A stretch of 12,719 nt of DNA from CAZAQS01 sp046485135 (lineage in GTDB: Bacteria > Chloroflexota > Anaerolineae > Anaerolineales > UBA4823): the NCBI GenBank assembly GCA_046485135.1, contig JAWOHN010000040.1, positions 1-12,719 of the forward strand, given 5' to 3'. Positions 1-7,535 of this stretch are shown one piece after another. The position numbers were made by a program, and so were the translations under genes. Within the stretch, counting starts at the first letter, position 1. Every line of letters starts with the position of its first letter. The notes below the pieces were generated by a model. It saw nothing but the letters and a program-made list of their open reading frames with translations. It was not told the DNA's origin and searched no databases.

Positions 1-2
1 AT

Positions 3-119
3 CGAAAAAGCAATATTGACGTCAAAGAGGTGCACGCTTATACTTTTTATCAGGTCTTCCCGCCCGAATCGCAAACGACACCTGGGGGACCGGTGGGTGG
101 AACCGCTGCAAAGATCTAG
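3..119 (+). CDS. C-terminal tail of an unidentified upstream gene (partial)
   Basis: Frame 3 is open from the window edge to a TAG at 117-119 and would encode about 38 residues rich in Pro, Gly and Thr near the end (PPESQTTPGGPVGGTAAKI). Many codons start with G, and the tail ends 57 bp before the next gene, as expected for the end of an upstream gene. Frame 1 is also open, to a TAA at 172-174, but its product is Arg/Ser-rich and looks like a shadow. I do not recognise a family, and the fragment is too short to prove that it is coding. Confidence 0.35.
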   Translation, partial: RKSNIDVKEVHAYTFYQVFPPESQTTPGGPVGGTAAKI

Positions 120-163
120 CTTATTCAGCTCACCCTCCAATCCTAATTTATTGAGCGAAAGAA

Positions 164-176
164 TAGAGGTGTAAAT
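164..176 (+). promoter_or_regulatory. Ribosome binding site of the ATP-grasp gene
   Basis: An AGAGGTG motif lies about five bases before the ATG at 177. It supports that start for the Ddl-like gene. Confidence 0.6.
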
Positions 177-1241
177 ATGACCAGCTTCAGGGTTGCCCTG
201 CTTGCCAACCTGAAAGTGAATGCCCCTAAAATCGAGGGAATGCCTGATGATCAATGGGATGATCTAGATTCTGAAAAAACTGTGCTGGCCCTGGTAGAGG
301 CGATCCGGGCGGGGGGACATACCTGTGAATTTCTGGAAGGGGATGTCACCCTGTACGATACAGTGCGCAAATTCAAACCCGATATCTGTTTCAATATCTG
401 TGAAGGTCACTTTGGGGATGCGCGCGAAGCGCAGATTCCCGCCATTTTGGAAATGTTGCGCATCCCGTATACCGGCTCCAAAGTGCTCACCCAGGCCTTG
501 GCGCTGGATAAGCCTATGACCAAGCGTATTTTGTACTACCATGATTTGCCTACCCCCAACTATCAGACCTTCGAACGGCCCGATGAGCCTCTGGCAGAGG
601 ATATGAGCTTTCCTTTATTTGCTAAACCCAGCCGGGAGGGCACCGGGATGGGCGTATCGGCTCAATCGATTATCCATAATGAGGAGGAGCTTCGCAGTCA
701 GGTTGCATATATCAATGAACGATATAAACAACCTGTGCTGGTAGAGCAGTATATCGATGGCAGAGAGGTGACGGTTGGCGTGGTGGGCAATCTGCAAGGC
801 CCGGTTGCGCGGCGTATCCCTGAGGACGATTCGGATGAACGTATGTTAGCCGGATTGCTGTTCTTGCCGCCAATGGAGGTCGACCTGAAACCGTTTGAGG
901 ATACAGATATCGTGTACAGCAACCGCTTGAAAGTAGCTTTGGCAGATCAGTTAAATTATATTTGCCCGGCTCCGCTGCCACCTAAATTGGTGAAGAGGTT
1001 GAACTGGCTCACTGCAGCCGTCATTCGGGTTACAGGAGCTCTGGACGTGGCTCGGGTAGATTTCCGCTTGGATGTGAATGACGACCTTAAACCCTATATT
1101 TTGGAGATCAACCCTCTACCAGGCCTGTCTCCCGGGATTTCGGATCTGGTCATTGAGGCAGCGGCTATGGGCATCGATCACACTCAACTGGTTAACCTGA
1201 TCCTGGAGACAGCCTTGAGAAGGTATGGGATGGTTGAATAG
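177..1241 (+). CDS. D-alanine--D-alanine ligase-like ATP-grasp protein
   Basis: This 354-residue cytoplasmic protein resembles D-Ala-D-Ala ligases, which join a carboxylate to an amine using ATP. What is seen: IPYTGS (96-101), ALDK (109-112), the ATP-binding KPSREGTGMGVS (150-161), LVEQYIDGREVTV (188-200), and a Mg-binding end with VDF (D295) and EINPLPG (E310, N312). These match the central and C-terminal ATP-grasp domains of Ddl. The N-terminus lacks the GGxSxExxVS motif by which true Ddl enzymes bind the first D-Ala. The C-terminal loop reads NPLPGLSPGIS instead of the usual NTLPGMT. The length is normal for the family. Peptidoglycan precursor synthesis is possible, but a different substrate is at least as likely, so I give no ddl symbol. 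The ywbE-like gene follows after 98 bp on the same strand. Confidence 0.85.
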   Translation: MTSFRVALLANLKVNAPKIEGMPDDQWDDLDSEKTVLALVEAIRAGGHTCEFLEGDVTLYDTVRKFKPDICFNICEGHFGDAREAQIPAILEMLRIPYTGSKVLTQALALDKPMTKRILYYHDLPTPNYQTFERPDEPLAEDMSFPLFAKPSREGTGMGVSAQSIIHNEEELRSQVAYINERYKQPVLVEQYIDGREVTVGVVGNLQGPVARRIPEDDSDERMLAGLLFLPPMEVDLKPFEDTDIVYSNRLKVALADQLNYICPAPLPPKLVKRLNWLTAAVIRVTGALDVARVDFRLDVNDDLKPYILEINPLPGLSPGISDLVIEAAAMGIDHTQLVNLILETALRRYGMVE

Positions 1242-1339
1242 CTGCTCGGTTGAAAATCTAAGTACACCATTTCTGGGGTGTTCCTCTATAACGCCGGAAA
1301 GAGTAAGTCACTGATAGAGTGAGTCAAAGGAATATATCT

Positions 1340-1546
1340 ATGCCTGTGACCAAGCGCACCGATCTCAAGCCTGGAATGAAAGTACAAATCGTAGAAAAAC
1401 AACACCAACGGGCAGGATTCATAACTGAAGGGGTGATCGTGCGTATACTCACTAAAAGCTCAACCCATCCACATGGGATCAAGGTTTTGTTAAGCGACGG
1501 CCGGGTTGGCCGGGTTCAAGCGGTGTTGTCAGCAGTCCCGTGGTAA
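1340..1546 (+). CDS. ywbE: YwbE family protein (DUF2196)
   Basis: This is a small basic protein of 68 residues whose core (LKPGMKVQIVEKQHQRAG, then GVIVRILTKSSTHPHGIKV, then DGRVGRVQ) matches the conserved YwbE family. The family is widespread in bacteria, its molecular role is not established, and it looks like a compact beta-barrel. A GTG at 1319 in the same frame would add seven residues. I prefer the ATG at 1340 because AAAGGA (1326-1331) sits eight bases upstream and the conserved region starts only afterwards. The gene follows the Ddl-like gene on the same strand with a 98-bp spacer, so co-transcription is possible. The hairpin at 1631-1667 lies downstream. Confidence 0.85.
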   Translation: MPVTKRTDLKPGMKVQIVEKQHQRAGFITEGVIVRILTKSSTHPHGIKVLLSDGRVGRVQAVLSAVPW

Positions 1547-1630
1547 CTACGATTGTGGATGCCCTGGGACTCTTGATTTATTTCACCGGAGCAACTTCGA
1601 TCTTGGGCTAAAGAAATTAGATTAAATGAC

Positions 1631-1667
1631 TGGATGTTTCGTGCGGCCCCTCCGCACGAAACATCCA
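1631..1667. terminator. Strong hairpin between convergent genes, likely bidirectional terminator
   Basis: A perfect 16-bp inverted repeat (1631-1646 with 1652-1667) encloses a 5-base loop. Beyond a short internal loop, GATTAA (1620-1625) can also pair with TTAATC (1669-1674). It lies between the stops of ywbE and the SPFH gene, which converge on it. Neither side has a clean T-run, so termination is inferred from the stem and its position. Confidence 0.6.
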
Positions 1668-1712
1668 ATTAATCATCTTGATATACTAAACGCCGGATGG
1701 CTCAGCCTAGTT

Positions 1713-2627
1713 CTACGAAGATTCCTCAGCTTGACCGGTCTCACTGGTGTGGCGTAGGAGATTGCCCATTAATGAAGTGAACTCCATGGGCAGGATGTAC
1801 TTGGTTGCGTCGGACTGGCCGAGCTTCGCGAGGGTATCCAGATACTGCAGGCTCATGGTATTGCTGTCCAAACCACGTGCGGTCTCGTGGATCCGCTGAA
1901 GGGCGTCAGCGAAGCCTTGTGCGCGCAAGATCGCCGCCTGGCGATCTCCTTCTGCTTCGCGGACCTGACCCTCCCGGTTGCCTTCGGCCTGGAGGATGCG
2001 GGCTGCCTTGTCACCTTCGGCCACCCGGACAACCGCCTCCTTCTTGCCTTCAGCTTCGGTGACCACCGCGCGGCGAATACGCTCTGCTGACATCTGGCGG
2101 CTCATGGCTTCCTGGATTTCACGAGGTGGGATGATCTCGCGGATTTCGACGGCGGTGACCTTGATGCCCCAGCGGTTGGTGACGTCATCAAGTTTCACCT
2201 GGAGAAGCTCGTTGAGCTGGTCTCGTTTCGCCAGCACGTCATCCAAGATCATGTCGCCGACTAGAGCGCGCAGCGTGGTGATGGCAATGCCTCGGGCTGC
2301 GCCGCGGTAGTCTTCAACTTCCAAGACTGTAGGCAGGGCATTGATGACTTTCATGTAGACCAAAAAGTCGATGGATAAGGGGGCGTTATCCTTGGTAATG
2401 GTGGTCTGCGGTTCTACATCGAAGAAGACCTCCCGCAAGTCTACCCGTTGACCCCGATCGACAAAGGGGATCAAGACAACCAGGCCAGGCCCCCTGGCGC
2501 CAACCACCCGGCCCAGGCGGAACACGACCAGTCGCTGGTATTCTGGTACGATGCGCAAAGCCTGCCCAGCAATGATAAACAGCAAGAAGGCCAAGGCTAC
2601 CAGAACGATGAGAGTTCCAAATTCCAT
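1713..2627 (-). CDS. SPFH/Band 7 (stomatin-like) membrane protein
   Basis: This 304-residue protein is of the stomatin/prohibitin/QmcA type. Such proteins form large ring or cage assemblies in membranes and partner with proteases. Seen: one N-terminal membrane helix (about 3-22), then the Band 7 domain opening with VPEYQRLVVFRLGR (27-40) and GPGLVVLIPFVDR, continuing through RALVGDMILDDVL and WGIKVTAVEIREI, to a helical region (about 170-250). That region carries five alanine-glycine units at exact 11-residue spacing (A192, A203, A214, A225, A236), typical of the SPFH coiled coil. The hydrophobic stretch YILPMEF (277-283) lies in the region cleaved by NfeD proteases in archaeal stomatins. AAAGGA lies just before the ATG. 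The NfeD gene is 97 bp upstream on the same strand, which supports a functional pair. Confidence 0.93.
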   Translation of the reverse strand: MEFGTLIVLVALAFLLFIIAGQALRIVPEYQRLVVFRLGRVVGARGPGLVVLIPFVDRGQRVDLREVFFDVEPQTTITKDNAPLSIDFLVYMKVINALPTVLEVEDYRGAARGIAITTLRALVGDMILDDVLAKRDQLNELLQVKLDDVTNRWGIKVTAVEIREIIPPREIQEAMSRQMSAERIRRAVVTEAEGKKEAVVRVAEGDKAARILQAEGNREGQVREAEGDRQAAILRAQGFADALQRIHETARGLDSNTMSLQYLDTLAKLGQSDATKYILPMEFTSLMGNLLRHTSETGQAEESS

Positions 2628-2654
2628 TTTAGTTTCCTTTCTTTTATACTAGTT

Positions 2655-2674
2655 CTGTTTGGCAGACCAAACAG
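2655..2674 (-). other. 8-bp hairpin in the nfeD-SPFH spacer
   Basis: CTGTTTGG (2655-2662) pairs perfectly with CCAAACAG (2667-2674) around a 4-base loop. On the minus strand it lies after the NfeD stop and before a TATAAA-like box and the SPFH ribosome binding site. There is no U-run after it. It could be an operator, an mRNA processing or stability element, or a weak attenuator. Confidence 0.45.
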
Positions 2675-2724
2675 TTGTTAAGTTTTTAGATTTACGAAAG
2701 AATTATCCTCAAAAAGGCGCCATC

Positions 2725-4101
2725 CTACTCGCTTATCTCGATGGCAGGCGGCTCATTCTTTTCGATCAGATCAACTTTTAGGGTTAACCCTTCCACGCTC
2801 ACGATTCTGACCTTTGTGCCTTCTTTGGCCTCTTCTCCTTCCGGCAGTTCCGCATTCCAGGGTTGACCATCGTACCACACTCTACCGGTGGGGTTCAGAT
2901 CGCGGTAAACCCGCACTATCTGGCCGATAAAATGCTCGTAACCTGTGCCAATAGGGGCTTTCCTGGAACGCATAACCTGACTGATGACTACCAACAAGAA
3001 TACAGCAATCAGACCGGTGGTCACCGCCAATACAAACGGGTTTACGCTCATATCCGGCAACGCAGGTGAGGATGGGCGGAATGGCCGGAATAAGATGATG
3101 CCGCCCAGCAAGATTGATATAACTGCACCGATGCCCAAGATGCCAGTCCCTTCCGCGCTTAATTCGGCGATAAACAAAGCGATGCCCAGTCCAACCAGTG
3201 CTACTCCTGCCCAGTTGGTGGGTAAGTTTCCCAGGGAGAAAAAAGCCAGGATCAGCGATATCGCCCCGGTGATGCCGGGAAAAAGTGCACCCGGATTATA
3301 CAGCTCAGCGATGATGCCAATACTGCCTACGCTCAGCAAAATGAAGGCGATATTGGGATCGCTGATGACATGCAGGAATTGTTCGGCGAAGTTCATGCCC
3401 GCCTCAACCTGAGGAGCCCCTGCCAGATCGAGGGTCACTGGTCCGACGATGGTATTGACGGTAAGCCCATCGATCAATTCGATCAGTTCCTGGCGATCGC
3501 GGGCTATCAGATCAATGATATTGAGGTCCAGAGCTTCGCGCTCGGTAGCTGATACGCTCTCACGCACAGCTAACTCGGCCCATTCTGCATTCCGGCCGCG
3601 CTCAATTGCCAGGGTGCGGATAAGGGCGGCGGCGTCGTTGGTAGCCTTGGATGCCTGGACGTCGTCCATTTCCCCGCTCATTGCAACCGGAGAAGCTGCT
3701 CCGGTGTTAGTGCCTGGAGCCATGGCAGCAATATGCGATCCCACCAGGATGAACAGACCAGCAGAGGCGGCCCTTGCACCGGAGGGAGCAATATAAACGG
3801 CAACCGGCACCGGTGAGTTGAGGATTGCCTGGATCATGTCGCGCATGGATGTCTCCAGGCCTCCCGGTGTATCCATGGTCAGGACAACCAGGCGCGCTTC
3901 CTGCGCGGCCGCTTCGGCCAACGCCCGATCCAGGTAATTGGCTGTGACCGGATTGATGACGCCATCGATCTCCATAAAGTGAATCGCCCCAGATGGCGAT
4001 TGGGCCAGGACCGGTCCGATGCTAGCCGAAACGGCGCCAATTACCCAAATTAAAATGAAACCCAGGATGCGCATCCTGCGGATAGTGTCAATACGCTTCA
4101 T
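2725..4101 (-). CDS. nfeD: NfeD family membrane-bound serine protease, long form
   Basis: This is a 458-residue membrane protease of the ClpP/crotonase fold, family NfeD1b, whose archaeal member PH1510 cleaves the C-terminus of its stomatin partner. Seen in order: an N-terminal signal or anchor helix (about 11-30); a ClpP-like domain with TPGG (78-81), catalytic Ser113 in ARAASAG, and the probable catalytic Lys152 in SKATND, followed by the conserved ERGRN; four or five membrane helices (about 250-375); and a C-terminal OB-fold NfeD domain (about 390-450). The frame extends to a TTG at 4140, adding 13 residues. I chose the ATG at 4101 because GAAGGT is next to it and the positively charged signal start follows. 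The SPFH gene lies directly downstream. Confidence 0.92.
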   Translation of the reverse strand: MKRIDTIRRMRILGFILIWVIGAVSASIGPVLAQSPSGAIHFMEIDGVINPVTANYLDRALAEAAAQEARLVVLTMDTPGGLETSMRDMIQAILNSPVPVAVYIAPSGARAASAGLFILVGSHIAAMAPGTNTGAASPVAMSGEMDDVQASKATNDAAALIRTLAIERGRNAEWAELAVRESVSATEREALDLNIIDLIARDRQELIELIDGLTVNTIVGPVTLDLAGAPQVEAGMNFAEQFLHVISDPNIAFILLSVGSIGIIAELYNPGALFPGITGAISLILAFFSLGNLPTNWAGVALVGLGIALFIAELSAEGTGILGIGAVISILLGGIILFRPFRPSSPALPDMSVNPFVLAVTTGLIAVFLLVVISQVMRSRKAPIGTGYEHFIGQIVRVYRDLNPTGRVWYDGQPWNAELPEGEEAKEGTKVRIVSVEGLTLKVDLIEKNEPPAIEISE

Positions 4102-4198
4102 ATTACCTTCAAAACCTCTCTCCTGAATAGCAACCCCCAATTTAGACTATTCTTATTTACTTTTACTGTTGGGCTAAGCAATATCTATTATTATCACA

Positions 4199-4227
4199 AG
4201 TATACCCGAAATTATCCCATCTTTAAA
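4199..4227 (-). promoter_or_regulatory. Candidate promoter for the nfeD-SPFH genes
   Basis: On the minus strand, TTTAAA (4222-4227) and TATACT (4199-4204) are separated by 17 bases and resemble the -35 and -10 boxes of a housekeeping promoter. Transcription would start near 4192, leaving a leader of about 90 bases before the ATG at 4101. This is judged from sequence alone. Confidence 0.4.
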
Positions 4228-4258
4228 TAAGACGGAGATCAGTAAACGCAGTTAAATC

Positions 4259-4300
4259 CCAAATTTTGGTACATGAGCGTGAGCTCACAACCCAATTTGG
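4259..4300 (-). terminator. Possible hairpin terminator after the kinase gene
   Basis: CCAAATT (4259-4265) can pair with AATTTGG (4294-4300). The 28-base interior contains the perfect palindrome GTGAGCTCAC (4279-4288). The structure begins immediately after the kinase stop codon. There is no convincing U-run, so it may instead protect the mRNA 3' end or bind a protein. Confidence 0.3.
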
Positions 4301-4301
4301 A

Positions 4302-7300
4302 TTACCAGCTCGGTTCGATATCGTTGCTGGGTGTGTTGGTTAAATTTCTTAAGTCACTACCGTCGATCCGAATGCGGAACACCTCCGATGGCGCAGGATC
4401 ACTTGTGTAAAAAGCGATGTATTGCCCATCTTGAGACCAACTGGGACCAGCAATGCTTTGGGGCATATTGGTCACGCGGGTCACATTCGTCCCATTCACG
4501 TTCATCAGATATAGGTCATAGCCTCCATCGCGGTTTGAGACAAAGGCGATACGTTGCCCATCCGGGGAGATGACCGGATCGAAGTTGTCACTGCCTGGAC
4601 CGGTCAGGTCGGTAATGGCTGTACCGTTGGCTGCCATGATTCTGATGTACCTACCGGTGGGACCGATCGTGTCGAAGACAATGCGCCCTCCATCCGGTGA
4701 CCAGGATGGGTTATCGTTCTCCAAACCCTCAGTTGTCAGGCGGGTCTGGCTAGAGCCATCTGCATTCATAACATACACCTCAGCGCTGCCATCACGATCG
4801 GAAATGAACGCAATCCGGGCGCCGTCTTGCGACCAGGTGGGGCCGTAGTCGTTAAAGGTGTTGTTGGTCAGCCGCCTTTGATCGCTGCCATTTGAGTTCA
4901 TGGCGTAGATCTGCAAATTTCCATCCCGATTTGAGACAAAGACCGTACGGGTGAAGTCTGCCGACAGGTCTGGAGAGATATCATCGGCGCCCGGGTTATT
5001 GGTTACTCGGGTCTGAGCTGCGCCGTCACCCAGCATGGCATAGATCTCGAAATTTCCATCTCGGTTCGATGCATATTCGATCAACTGACTTCCTCCCAAC
5101 GGGGTGGGCGATGCTATAGGTGTCACAGGAGTTGGACTGGGGGGAGTGGGGGTGAGACTGGGCTCTGCAGTGGCGGTAACGATGATGACCACCGGGGTAT
5201 CCGTTAGCGTTGGCGTCACGGGGGTAGGGGGAAGAGTCGGTGTAACAACGATGATGATCGGGGTGGGAGTTTCGGTTGGGGTCGCCAGGACAGGAGTGGG
5301 CAGGGCAGTCAGGGTCAGCGAGAAAAGATAATTTGCTGTGGCAGTTGCCGCCTGGATGGTAGCCTGGTTGGCCTCCAGCAAGGCTGCTTCTGTTACGGCA
5401 GCCACCTGTGTTGCAGCCAAAGCAGTCTGGCGGGCTGAGGTGGGCCGGGCGAGGATATCAAAATAACCATAGGTCGCCAAAGCACCCAGACACAAGCATA
5501 GCACGATCAGGATCGGGATGGCTACCGGTGGAATAATGCCCGTATGAGATAGCTCTCCGGTATGCGTTTTGTTTTCACCGCTACTCGAGTTGATTTTGGC
5601 TGTAAATGGGTTTATGCGAGCGCTGCCGATGATGCGCCGGTTTCTAGGTGTCCCCAGAAATTCAGTCGTAGCCATTTCGCCTTCACCCAAGACCAAGCGG
5701 GTTTGGGGAGGATGGAATACCAACTCATTGGACGGGTCCATCATCTCGATGGTAAAGGTGTCCTGCGCGTTGCCTAGGTTTTGGACTGTAACCAGAATAT
5801 TTTCATCACTATGAACCCGTCGTGGTCGCATATCGCTGTTGAAACGACTGAAGACCCCCACCGTGAGAGTCAGTTTGGTCTGTGCGTTGCGCCCAGGATA
5901 CTTATGGCTATTTACCTGCACGGTGATCGGATAGCGACCTGGACGGCTGCTGGGGGCTTGAGGAGGCTGGATCATCAGCTTGACTTCTTGCTGGTCGCCG
6001 GGCAGGATCTGCAACGCCGGCGGAGGTGCAGGGATCCAACTGCTCGGAATACCTTCTACACCGATACGATAATGGTCAATCGCATCGCCTTTGTTCTGAA
6101 TGATGAAGCTGGCGATAGTGCTGTTGCCTGGGTTGACCGAAAGATGAACGGTCTCCGCAATAACGGCCAGATCTTCCGAACCGGTGATGGGTTGGTGGGC
6201 GTGCTCCTGGCGGGATGCCCGCGTAACCGCTGGTGCCGCCAGAGTGGACGTACTGATAGCCGTACCGCTCTCTTTGAGCTGTAGCCGGGCATCACCGATC
6301 TTCATCGACTGGCCTGGGTTCCAGTTTTCTGGCTCTCCAGGGATAAGGCGGGTAGTGCCGATGAAAGTCCCGTTACGGCTGTTCAGATCGCTGACCCAAA
6401 ATTTACCCTGATCGTATTGCACTCGGGCATGCCGGCGCGACACTTTCGAATTATCCAGGGTGATGTCATTTTCTTCGTCGCGCCCGATGGTCAGACCACC
6501 ACTCTTCATTTTGACCGTCTCGACACTGCCATCCGGCATGTGAATATCGATAACGTACCGTTGCAGGTCTTCCTGTTTGCTGAAGCTATCTTCAATGGGT
6601 AGGGTGGAAGCCTGGGTGTATTCGTCTTGGTCTGCCAGGCTGACGGTATCTTCCTCAGAATATGGGATATGGGCTGCCTGTTGAATTGTGTGCGAGACGT
6701 TCTCTAAGGCTTGGTTTAACTCAGAAATCGTGGCATAGCGGCGGGTAGGGTCTTTCTCCAGGGCAGTCAGGACGACCCGTTCCAACGCGATCGGTAGATC
6801 CGGACGAATGGCCCGCGGACGGGTCAAAGATTGGCCGATGGTGGAGGCTGCTTCGGTCATCGTTTGCGCCGGGAAGGGGGCTCGGCCAACAGCCAACTCA
6901 TATAGCAGTACGCCCAGAGAATAGACATCGCTGCGGGCATCTGTCTCCAACCCTTGGGTTTCCTCCGGTGATGCATATCCGGCCTGATCGAGTTGTGCTT
7001 CTCCTTCCGCTATACCACTTTCCAACGCCACCTGGGATAAGCCCAGGTCAGTTAAAATGATGCGATAGGGAAGGTCGTTGCCTGTTTCCTGCTTAAGCAT
7101 CAGATTGCTGGGATGGATGTCGCGGTGCAGCAGGCCTTGTTTGCGAGCGTAATCCAATGCCTGCCCGACTTGCTGCACGATCTGGATGCCCTCAGTCAGG
7201 ATAACCCAGCGGTTTTGGCCACGCAAGAGCTTCAGAATTTCCTGTAAGTTGTTCCCGGGGATATATTCGATGACAATATACAACAGACCTTTGCTCTCGC

Positions 7301-7535
7301 CGAAATCATGGACTTTAACAATACTGGGGTGGTCCAGGCGAGCCAGGGCTCGCGCCTCGGCCAGGAAGCGCTCACGAAATCGGGCTTGCTGGGCAAATTC
7401 GGGGCGCATAACCTTGATCGCCACATCCCTTTGTAGGACGTTGTCGTAGGCGCGGTAGATGGCGCCGGTGCCCCCTTGTGCAATCCGGTCTAGTATCTTG
7501 TAACGATTTAGGGTTTGACCAATCAAATCATCCAT
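4302..7535 (-). CDS. Receptor-like Ser/Thr kinase with FHA, Ig-like and propeller domains
   Basis: This is a protein of about 1077 residues. Domains in order: an STPK kinase (12-276) with a glycine loop, Lys41, Glu60, catalytic-loop HRDIHPSN (Asp139, Asn144), DLG at 163-165 and SPE at 189-191; an FHA domain (about 325-421) with IGR, SRRHA (366-370) and NSRNGT (385-390); two NEW3/CARDB-like Ig-type domains (about 460-655); one membrane helix (about 667-690); an Ala/Thr then Thr/Pro linker (about 696-814); and a C-terminal TolB/PD40 propeller of six units (816-1077) marked by SNRDG and IYAM motifs. It probably phosphorylates proteins and reads phospho-Thr through FHA in the cytoplasm while the propeller lies outside. 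Lys of the usual HRDLKPxN is His141. The frame extends to a TTG at 7640, but that start and the ATG at 7601 lack ribosome sites. The ATG at 7535 follows a purine-rich stretch and directly precedes the kinase fold. Confidence 0.92.
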   Translation of the reverse strand: MDDLIGQTLNRYKILDRIAQGGTGAIYRAYDNVLQRDVAIKVMRPEFAQQARFRERFLAEARALARLDHPSIVKVHDFGESKGLLYIVIEYIPGNNLQEILKLLRGQNRWVILTEGIQIVQQVGQALDYARKQGLLHRDIHPSNLMLKQETGNDLPYRIILTDLGLSQVALESGIAEGEAQLDQAGYASPEETQGLETDARSDVYSLGVLLYELAVGRAPFPAQTMTEAASTIGQSLTRPRAIRPDLPIALERVVLTALEKDPTRRYATISELNQALENVSHTIQQAAHIPYSEEDTVSLADQDEYTQASTLPIEDSFSKQEDLQRYVIDIHMPDGSVETVKMKSGGLTIGRDEENDITLDNSKVSRRHARVQYDQGKFWVSDLNSRNGTFIGTTRLIPGEPENWNPGQSMKIGDARLQLKESGTAISTSTLAAPAVTRASRQEHAHQPITGSEDLAVIAETVHLSVNPGNSTIASFIIQNKGDAIDHYRIGVEGIPSSWIPAPPPALQILPGDQQEVKLMIQPPQAPSSRPGRYPITVQVNSHKYPGRNAQTKLTLTVGVFSRFNSDMRPRRVHSDENILVTVQNLGNAQDTFTIEMMDPSNELVFHPPQTRLVLGEGEMATTEFLGTPRNRRIIGSARINPFTAKINSSSGENKTHTGELSHTGIIPPVAIPILIVLCLCLGALATYGYFDILARPTSARQTALAATQVAAVTEAALLEANQATIQAATATANYLFSLTLTALPTPVLATPTETPTPIIIVVTPTLPPTPVTPTLTDTPVVIIVTATAEPSLTPTPPSPTPVTPIASPTPLGGSQLIEYASNRDGNFEIYAMLGDGAAQTRVTNNPGADDISPDLSADFTRTVFVSNRDGNLQIYAMNSNGSDQRRLTNNTFNDYGPTWSQDGARIAFISDRDGSAEVYVMNADGSSQTRLTTEGLENDNPSWSPDGGRIVFDTIGPTGRYIRIMAANGTAITDLTGPGSDNFDPVISPDGQRIAFVSNRDGGYDLYLMNVNGTNVTRVTNMPQSIAGPSWSQDGQYIAFYTSDPAPSEVFRIRIDGSDLRNLTNTPSNDIEPSW
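4305..5069 (-). repeat. Six tandem propeller-blade repeats encoded in the kinase gene
   Basis: Six units of about 44 residues (132 bp each) are marked by SNRDG or a variant, then IYAM/VYVM/LYLM, an NxDG turn and RLTN. The starts are spaced 43 to 45 residues apart. Units four and six are the most diverged. The protein ends on PSW, the strand that begins each blade, so the C-terminus can close the first blade. Confidence 0.85.
5100..5300 (-). repeat. Thr/Pro-rich stalk-coding low-complexity region
   Basis: This stretch encodes a linker full of TPT and PTP units, interrupted twice by hydrophobic patches (IIIVVT at 5241-5258 and VVIIVT near 5177-5195). The DNA around the two patches forms an imperfect direct repeat (GTAACGATGATGA and GTAACAACGATGATGA). 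Such linkers typically tether surface domains in Anaerolineae. Confidence 0.7.

Noticed and set aside
2984..3412. A 142-residue plus-strand frame inside nfeD
   Set aside because: The minus-strand NfeD frame is continuous and has its Ser/Lys dyad and membrane helices. The antisense frame lacks a domain.
4302..4320. Apparent premature end of the kinase propeller at PSW
   Set aside because: The first blade lacks its own PSW strand, so the C-terminal PSW can close the ring. Six units of about 44 residues make a complete propeller. The frame after the TAA does not continue the repeat.
5104..5331. A Gly/Val-rich plus-strand frame resembling a repetitive structural protein
   Set aside because: It is only the complement of the Thr/Pro stalk codons. 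The composition is a by-product of that low-complexity DNA.
5781..6284. A 167-residue plus-strand open frame inside the kinase gene
   Set aside because: It is antisense to the Ig-like domains, which have good protein character. The antisense translation shows no domain and no start signal.
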